In this document: one piece after another, positions 42,149 to 47,884 of the stretch
Position numbering within the stretch: the stretch's first letter is position 1
Layout of the letters: every line of letters begins with the position of its first letter
Assembly: GCA_035477595.1 (NCBI GenBank)
Contig: DATIKM010000134.1
Location: forward strand, 1-47,884
DNA length: 47,884 nucleotides
DNA from: DATIKM01 sp035477595
Lineage (GTDB): Bacteria; Armatimonadota; Chthonomonadetes; Chthonomonadales; CAJBBX01
Reading direction: 5' to 3'
Notes under the pieces: model-generated
What the model was told of the DNA's origin: nothing
The model's database searches: none
Seen by the model: only the letters and a program-made list of their open reading frames with translations
Position numbers and translations under genes: made by a program

Positions 42149-44503
42149 CTACGCCGGCACCAGATAGACACGGTCCACCCACACCCCCTTGACGCCGGAG
42201 CCCGGGACCGGAGCTACCCAGACGTAGATATCCGCCTGCCACGTCACCGTTGCCACACGGTATGAGCGGTAGCTGCCTGAGGCCTCGCCGACCGTCACTG
42301 CAAGCTCTCCATGGCTCGCCCTGAGGCTCGGGTCGTAGACCCCAGCACTGAACGCTCCTGCCGACGGGCTGGCGGTGCTCTCGCGCTCCACGCGCACGGT
42401 CACGTACACGTGCCACTGGCCAACGCGCGCGGCTTCCGGCACCTTGCTGAACGGAAACTGCACCGCCCACTGGTTGTGTGTGCCAGGCATCCAGGCAGCG
42501 ATGCCATCGGAGGCCTGTCGGTCACCACGCAGGTCCGCGTAGACGCCCTCTTCGTGGAGACGGGCGGCGTCATCCTGCAGGTCGACGCCGCGCCGTCCGG
42601 CACCCGGCACATCCGCCGGCGCAGGCGGCCTTGCGCCGCGCCTTGGCAGCGGGCCGATCGGCTCCGGGTCTGGTGCGTCCGTTGCGAACCGCGCCACGAA
42701 GGCTTGAGGCGTGGTGCCACCCTCGTTGATGTGCGTCATGGGAGCCCAGCCCTGCGGGCCAGGACCGGTCGCCACCGCCAGCCAGCGGTCCGCCAAGGCG
42801 CGACGGGACGTCGGCACGGGCCACTCCCCGCCGGTCGCCAGATGCTCTCGGCGCAGCTGAGGCCACCGCACGAGCCAGGCATACCACACCGGCAGGCGGC
42901 CCTGCCGTACGCGCCACAGGCGCTCCGGGTCGCCCGACGCTGCGCGCTCAGCCGCCTCCCAGAGCTGCTCGGCCCTCCGAAGAGTCGCGAAGCGCAGATA
43001 GGGCGCCGTAGGGGGCGTGAAGCATCCCATGTGGAACCCCCTCGCAGCCCTCTGCATCAGCAGCAGGTACTGCCAGATCGACCGGGCGGCCTCACGCCCG
43101 TAGTATCCATCCAGGAACTCGCGAATCAGCTTGCGGTCGTCCTGGTAAGGGTTCCACATGAGCTGCGCGAGGACCCAGGCGCGCATCTCCGCCATCTCAC
43201 TTCCGTGTGACTGGTAGGCGCCTTGCTCGAAGAGCCCCTTCACGCCATGCCGATGGAAGAAGCGCACGTTTGGGCCGAGCACGAAGTAGTTCGGGTGCGG
43301 CATTACGTAGTGCGCGAAGTTCGTGACGTAGTCCCAGACGTAGAGCCGGTCACTCACCCGGTTCCAGCCGCGGATGTCGTCGGCAAACGCCGCGTTGCTC
43401 GGGTGCTCGAGCGGCTCGGCGAAGTTGCACTCGATGGAGCACAGCCGCACGATGACGTTGGGCGCGGGCCGCAGTGACCGCGTCGGCTTGCGCGTGTACT
43501 GGTAGGCAAGCGTGTCGAAAGCGACGTGAGGGAACTCCGGGCCGAGGCGCGCGGCCACGTAGTTGACCAGCTCCAGCATCGTTCCGGCGTGCGTGCCCTC
43601 GCGCTCGTCAATCGCCTTGCACGGCGCGCACTCGCACGGGCCGTACCAGTCATTCTGCGAAATGCTGACGATGCGCGCGTCCGGTGATTCGCGCAGCCAC
43701 TCCCGAACGCGGTCGACCATGTAGGCGCGCATATCCGGATTCGTGGTGCAGAGCTGGGCGCCCTCGTGCCTGCGTTGCCCGTCGATCAGACTGAACCACT
43801 CGGGCCGTGAGGCGAAGTGGCGTGCCGGCGGTACCAGGGTGAAGAATGTGTGCACGAACCCCCTATAGACGATCTTCCCTCCCTGCGCCTCCGTCAGCCG
43901 CGAGTGCATGCTGTTCGACCCGTTGCGCATCGCCCAGTTTGCGTCGAACGCCGGGTACCAGAACGGGTCGCGCGCCTCAAAGGCGGGGGCGAAGTCCCAG
44001 CGGCCCTCGCGCAGTGACAGTCGGGGCCGCGACGGGTAGTGGGACGCCCACGGCGCCCACCAGCGCACGCCTACCCGCTCCTGAAGAAACCGGAACACGG
44101 CGTAGAGCGTTCCACGCGGCCGGCCGCCTGCGAGCAGGAGGCGCCCGCCATGGCAGACCGCCACGCCCTGCTCCATACCCATCTTCTCCAGGTCCACGCC
44201 GGCAAACCATCTGCGGGCGAGCGGGCCGGGGCCCACGATGATCGCGTTCGCCGGCGCCTCGCTCGCCTCCTCACGCACCTCGAACGTTGCGCCCGTGATC
44301 CGCTGAAGCGCGGCCGCCAACTCGGCGGCCGCAAGGCGCTCGGGTTCCGTCGCGCCGGGCTGCGTGAGGATGACGCTGAGCGCCCTCCCGTCGTGTGCCA
44401 TCCGCACCGAGGCCGGGGCGGCCGACGCAAGCGCCACCATCCCCAGCGCCAAAACCGCCGGCGCCACCATCCCCAGCACCAGAACCACCAGCTGCACCCT
44501 CAT
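42149..44503 (-). CDS. DUF4838 family glycan-related protein
   Basis: A 784-aa exported protein. A signal peptide (VLALGMVALASAAPASV) precedes an alpha-glucuronidase-like N-terminal domain (about 40-150; LAAAELAAALQRITGATFEV, RGTLYAVFRFLQERVGVRWW). The DUF4838 barrel follows, with ISQNDWYGPCECAPCKAIDE, HVAFDTLAYQYTRKPTR, RLCSIECNFAEPLEHP and WDYVTNFAHYVMPHPNY. A C-terminal beta domain (from about 650) may bind carbohydrate. DUF4838 proteins occur in polysaccharide loci; activity is unproven. The ATG has GGGGAGGG upstream and overlaps the rhamnosidase stop by ATGA, so the two are coupled. Confidence 0.88.
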   Translation of the reverse strand: MRVQLVVLVLGMVAPAVLALGMVALASAAPASVRMAHDGRALSVILTQPGATEPERLAAAELAAALQRITGATFEVREEASEAPANAIIVGPGPLARRWFAGVDLEKMGMEQGVAVCHGGRLLLAGGRPRGTLYAVFRFLQERVGVRWWAPWASHYPSRPRLSLREGRWDFAPAFEARDPFWYPAFDANWAMRNGSNSMHSRLTEAQGGKIVYRGFVHTFFTLVPPARHFASRPEWFSLIDGQRRHEGAQLCTTNPDMRAYMVDRVREWLRESPDARIVSISQNDWYGPCECAPCKAIDEREGTHAGTMLELVNYVAARLGPEFPHVAFDTLAYQYTRKPTRSLRPAPNVIVRLCSIECNFAEPLEHPSNAAFADDIRGWNRVSDRLYVWDYVTNFAHYVMPHPNYFVLGPNVRFFHRHGVKGLFEQGAYQSHGSEMAEMRAWVLAQLMWNPYQDDRKLIREFLDGYYGREAARSIWQYLLLMQRAARGFHMGCFTPPTAPYLRFATLRRAEQLWEAAERAASGDPERLWRVRQGRLPVWYAWLVRWPQLRREHLATGGEWPVPTSRRALADRWLAVATGPGPQGWAPMTHINEGGTTPQAFVARFATDAPDPEPIGPLPRRGARPPAPADVPGAGRRGVDLQDDAARLHEEGVYADLRGDRQASDGIAAWMPGTHNQWAVQFPFSKVPEAARVGQWHVYVTVRVERESTASPSAGAFSAGVYDPSLRASHGELAVTVGEASGSYRSYRVATVTWQADIYVWVAPVPGSGVKGVWVDRVYLVPA

Positions 44504-47500
44504 CGCTGAACCCTCCCCTGTTCCCCATGCAGGCCGTCGAGAGGTGAGTCGAACCGGTACGTCCCTCCACCCACCCGATAGGCGACTGCCCCGGGCTCCC
44601 TGCCCGCCCGGCGAACCCCTGCGACGCGCTCTGCGGGAGCGCCCCCCTCCGTAACTGCACCCGGGTCGGAGGTGGGTACCCAGACGACCGCGCTCACGTT
44701 GGCGGGCACGGTCACCCGCAGATCGAAGCGCCCTCCACCGTGCCGCCACGCCACCGATATCTCGCCGCGCGGGCTCCGGTAGCGCGCCCGCACCCAGCCG
44801 ATACCCCCGCCAGGCCGCGGCTGCACTACGAAGGCTGCCCATCCGGGGTGCGCCGGGTCGGGCGACAGACCGGCCATGGTCCGCCACATCCACTCGCCCA
44901 CCGCGCCGAGCGCCCAGTGGTTGAACGAGTTCATGCCAGGGTCCTGGAAGCCGCGCCCCCTCACATACCCGTCCCAGCGCTCCCAGATGGTCGTGGCGCC
45001 CTGATCGACGCTGTAGAGCCACGAGGGAAACGCCCGGCTCAGCAGCAGGTGGTGCGCCAGGTCGGTGCGGCCCCGCCGGGTCAGCTCCAGCATCATGCGG
45101 TGCGTCGTCTGGATCCCCGTAGAGACGCGGTTGCCGTAACGATCCAGCGCCTGCAGCATATGCCCGAAGGCGGCTGGCTCAAGGCGCGCCGGCAGCAGAT
45201 CGAACGCCAGCGCGAGGGCATAGCCTGCCTGGGTGTCGCCCTGGATGCGGCCGTCGCGGTCCACGTAGGCCCGCAGGAAGGCTGCGCGGACCCGCTGCGC
45301 AAGCGCCGCGTACCGAGCCGCATCGCGCGGCCGTCCTACCACCACCGACATCCTCGCCACGAGATCCGCCGAGCGCGCGTGGAACGCCGTCGCCAGCACC
45401 TCCGGCGGCACAGCGCCTCCCGTTCTCGGCCACCCGGCCTCTATAATCGTGTCTCCGTTCAGCCAGTCGCTGTAGTCGTTTCCACGCCGGTTGCGCCACA
45501 GGCCGTCCGGGTTGTGGCTGGCAACGAAGTCGACCCAGCGCCGGGCCGCCGGCAGGTGCTCCTCGATGAGGCGGCGGTCGGCGTAGTTCACCCACACGTC
45601 CCACGGCACCAGCACGCCCGCGTCGGCCCACGCCGGCGCGCCGCTGAACCGATCATCGGGTCCGAAGGGATGCGGAGCGAAGTCCGGGAAGCGACCGTCG
45701 CGCGCCTGATCGTCCCGCACGTCGCGCAGCCACTTCGTGAAGAAGGCGGCCAGGTCCATGTGGAACATGGCGGTCTGCCCGAAGACCTGAATGTCGCCCA
45801 TCCATCCGAGGCGCTCATCGCGCTGCGGGCAATCAGTCGGCGTGCTCATCAGGTTGGCGCGTTGCGTCCAGACGATGTTGCGCCACAGCCGGTTCACCAA
45901 CGCGTTCGAGCTGGCGAACGCGCCGACCTCCGGCGACGACGACCAGAACACGCGACCCACGAGGTCATCGCGCCGCGGCCGTGCGGCGAGACCCTCGACC
46001 TGTACGTAGCGGAAACCGTGGTAGGTGAACCGCGGCTCGTACACCTCGGCGCCCGTGCCCCACGGCGTGTAGCGGTTGGTCTGGGCGGCGCCGCGCAGGT
46101 TGGCCGTGTAGACCGACCCGTCCGGGTTCAGCATCTCGGCGTGCACGAGGGTCACCGCGCGGCCTGGAACGCCGCGAAGACGCAGGCGCGCCCACCCCAC
46201 CATGTTCTGGCCCAGGTCGAAGACGAACACGCCGGGCCGGGGCTCCGTGACGGCCACCGCCGGCAGCTCGCGCATAACCCGGATCGGCTCGTTGGGCTGC
46301 GCCACCAGCCGCGCCGCACCGACTCTTGCCAGCGCCACCGGCCGCCAGCCGCGCGCCGAGTAGCCAGGGCGGTCCCAGCCGGCCGCCGCTCGCCGCGCGT
46401 CGTACTCCTCGCCGTCCAGAATGTCCGCCGCGCGGATCGGCCCGTCCGTCGTCGAGCGCCACGTGCGACCCGACCCGACCGTAAGGACGCGCCCGTCCGC
46501 CAACTCGACGCGCACCTGCACGATGGCGCGCGGCTTCCGGCCGTAGATGCCCCGCAGCGGTCCGCCCGGTACGATGCTCGACAGCCCTATCCTGCCGGCA
46601 TACCAGCCATCGGCGAGCCACACACCGACAGCATTGGCGCCCCGGCGCACCAGACGCGTAACGTCGTAAGCCTGGTATTGCACACGCTGCCAATAGCTGG
46701 TCCACTCCGGCGCCAGAATGTGGTCGCCTACGCGGTGACCGTTCAGCCGCAACTCGTACAGCCCCAGCGCCGACGCGTAGGCTGTCGCACGGACCACCCG
46801 ACCGGGAACCTGGAACTCACCGCGCAGCATCACCGCTGGTAGCGGGTTCTGACCGGAGGCAGGGTGCGAGGCTGTGTTGCCATTCACCAGGTTTGCGATG
46901 GACCAGCCGCCGGACTCGATGCTGCCGGAGGCCTGCACGGGGCGCCCCCGTGACAGGTTGCGGCCTTGTCCCAGCACCTCCATCTCGGCCAGCGCGAAGG
47001 CATGGACCTCCGGCTCGCGGGCTCGCAGGTGCGTCACCATCAGGCGCACCCACCGCGCCGTCACGGGCGCAAACCGGACGGTCACCGGCTCCGTGCCGGG
47101 GCCCGGCTGATCGTGCATCGTCCGATCCGCGACCACCACCGGCTCGGCGAACGACACCTCCGCGGACGCCTCCACCCGATAGCGCAGGGGGAAGAGGAAG
47201 CCGGGGACGTCCTCCCGCCAGTCGTACGGGCGCGCGGGGAAGAGGCGGACGCCGTCGATCTGCCGAGAAGACCCCAGGTCGACCATCACCCAGGCCTCCG
47301 CGTCGGGGCGCGCCTCCAGGGGCGAGTGGAAACCGTTGTGCGCCCCTCGGGCGGCCGGAGCGGGGGCGGGGTCCTCGATCCAGCGCGCGCGCCAGTCCGA
47401 CTGCCGGAGGAGGCCCATCCGCCAGTAGGCGGGAGCGCTCCACGGGCCTGGCCTGCCTGAGCCGTCCCAAGTGCGCACCTTCCACCAGCACTGCCGGAAG

Positions 47501-47814
47501 GAGGTGAGGGGGCGGCCGCTGTAGGCGATATGCAGCGACTCCCGCGAAGAGACCTTGCCGCTGTCCCACAGGTCGCCGCGCCCGACAGCCAGGGCGGCGG
47601 GCGAGGAGGCCACCAGGATGCGGTAAGCCGACTGGATCGCGCCGCGCCTAGGGTCGCGCACCTCCCACGAAAGGCGCGGCCGCGACGCCTCAACGGCCAA
47701 AGGGCTCACCAGGTGCTCGCACCGCAGCCCGACCGGAGCCTCCGGCCGACCGGCGCCACCTGCCGTCGCCGACGCGCAGCCCAGACCTGCAACCAGTGCC
47801 ATGGCGACCCTCAC
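44500..47814 (-). CDS. Alpha-L-rhamnosidase (GH78) with embedded discoidin-like module
   Basis: A 1104-aa exported enzyme that removes terminal L-rhamnose from plant glycans or glycosides. The N-terminal Fn3-like domain reads LVSPLAVEASRPRLSWEVRD. A split F5/8-type discoidin module (about 165-330; WVMVDLGSSRQIDGVRLFPA, then NLVNGNTASHPASG) is inserted before the usual domain with YELRLNGHRVGDHILAPEWT. The (alpha/alpha)6 barrel carries the general acid Glu667 in CPQRDERLGWMGD and the likely base Glu945 in TTIWERWDGY. The start is GTG (47814), overlapping an upstream stop; the ATG at 47802 is the alternative. It is followed directly by the DUF4838 gene. Confidence 0.94.
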   Translation of the reverse strand: MRVAMALVAGLGCASATAGGAGRPEAPVGLRCEHLVSPLAVEASRPRLSWEVRDPRRGAIQSAYRILVASSPAALAVGRGDLWDSGKVSSRESLHIAYSGRPLTSFRQCWWKVRTWDGSGRPGPWSAPAYWRMGLLRQSDWRARWIEDPAPAPAARGAHNGFHSPLEARPDAEAWVMVDLGSSRQIDGVRLFPARPYDWREDVPGFLFPLRYRVEASAEVSFAEPVVVADRTMHDQPGPGTEPVTVRFAPVTARWVRLMVTHLRAREPEVHAFALAEMEVLGQGRNLSRGRPVQASGSIESGGWSIANLVNGNTASHPASGQNPLPAVMLRGEFQVPGRVVRATAYASALGLYELRLNGHRVGDHILAPEWTSYWQRVQYQAYDVTRLVRRGANAVGVWLADGWYAGRIGLSSIVPGGPLRGIYGRKPRAIVQVRVELADGRVLTVGSGRTWRSTTDGPIRAADILDGEEYDARRAAAGWDRPGYSARGWRPVALARVGAARLVAQPNEPIRVMRELPAVAVTEPRPGVFVFDLGQNMVGWARLRLRGVPGRAVTLVHAEMLNPDGSVYTANLRGAAQTNRYTPWGTGAEVYEPRFTYHGFRYVQVEGLAARPRRDDLVGRVFWSSSPEVGAFASSNALVNRLWRNIVWTQRANLMSTPTDCPQRDERLGWMGDIQVFGQTAMFHMDLAAFFTKWLRDVRDDQARDGRFPDFAPHPFGPDDRFSGAPAWADAGVLVPWDVWVNYADRRLIEEHLPAARRWVDFVASHNPDGLWRNRRGNDYSDWLNGDTIIEAGWPRTGGAVPPEVLATAFHARSADLVARMSVVVGRPRDAARYAALAQRVRAAFLRAYVDRDGRIQGDTQAGYALALAFDLLPARLEPAAFGHMLQALDRYGNRVSTGIQTTHRMMLELTRRGRTDLAHHLLLSRAFPSWLYSVDQGATTIWERWDGYVRGRGFQDPGMNSFNHWALGAVGEWMWRTMAGLSPDPAHPGWAAFVVQPRPGGGIGWVRARYRSPRGEISVAWRHGGGRFDLRVTVPANVSAVVWVPTSDPGAVTEGGAPAERVAGVRRAGREPGAVAYRVGGGTYRFDSPLDGLHGEQGRVQR

Positions 47815-47884
47815 CGCGATATCCTCTCCGCCAACCGCCGCGTCGTGCGTCCGTCGCGCCAGACGACCGGTTGGATGCGGGCGC
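47811..47884 (-). CDS. C-terminal end of an upstream gene, cut by window edge
   Basis: The last 23 or so codons of an open frame run into the window and stop with TGA at 47811-47813, overlapping the rhamnosidase GTG as GTGA. The end reads QPVVWRDGRTTRRLAERISR. The overlap suggests a gene in the same glycan operon, but the piece is too short to identify. Confidence 0.4.
   Translation of the reverse strand, partial: ARIQPVVWRDGRTTRRLAERISR

Noticed and set aside
44740..46842. 700-codon plus-strand open frame opposite the GH78 gene
   Set aside because: Antisense to a clear rhamnosidase, with His/Arg/Val-rich shadow composition.

Overview
The window is high-GC bacterial DNA (about two thirds G+C by eye) with tightly packed genes and several ATGA-type translational couplings. 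Markers of a diderm cell are an LptF/G-type permease next to an LptD-like outer-membrane protein. RicT, KhpA, TrmFO and a SAM-I riboswitch on metK are features shared with Firmicutes-like and other deep-branching lineages. Add GH172, GH78, DUF4838 and Gfo/Idh/MocA genes and tandem tricorn-like peptidases, and the mix resembles Armatimonadota or a similar free-living plant-matter degrader. That assignment is inference; no rRNA or ribosomal-protein marker is present.

Layout. 1-1208 (-): broken ankyrin-repeat gene. 1359-5076 (-): topA-trmFO operon with a near-consensus sigma70 promoter. 5229-11701 (-): two paralogous exported tricorn-like S41 peptidases. 11802-12235 (-): aldo/keto reductase remnant. 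12429-17230 (+): ApbE flavin transferase, a Tat-signal Gfo/Idh/MocA oxidoreductase, RicT and a GH172 glycosidase. 17315-18528 (-): HTH protein and phosphoglycerate mutase. 18692-20254 (-): membrane heme-type sensor with a cyclase domain that lacks key catalytic residues. 20461-21895 (-): metK with SAM-I riboswitch and promoter. 21910-24813 (-): HDOD protein, KhpA, cold-shock protein, and a RING/zinc-ribbon protein. 25006-27410 (+): endonuclease III coupled to a cyclase-STAND ATPase protein. 27503-32012 (+): acyl-CoA ligase, then a sugar ABC importer made of an RbsB-type lipoprotein and two MalF/MalG-type permeases. 32002-38153 (-): lptF-lptD-M16-M16 envelope operon. 38558-41949 (-): large membrane protein, RsfS, and a TPR/membrane protein. 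42149-47884 (-): glycan locus with DUF4838, GH78 alpha-L-rhamnosidase and the end of a further gene.

Themes. Housekeeping (topA, trmFO, metK, gpmA, nth, rsfS, khpA, ricT) is interleaved with plant-glycan use (GH172, GH78, DUF4838, sugar importer) and envelope or extracellular proteolysis (S41 pair, M16 pair, LptF/LptD). The observations most worth following up are the mixed-type ABC importer, the probable pseudo-cyclase behind a CxxCH sensor domain, the lptF-lptD-M16-M16 operon with one inactive peptidase, the apparently leaderless lptF promoter, the endonuclease III gene with no canonical start codon, and two decayed genes. I found no CRISPR array, insertion sequence, tRNA or rRNA gene.
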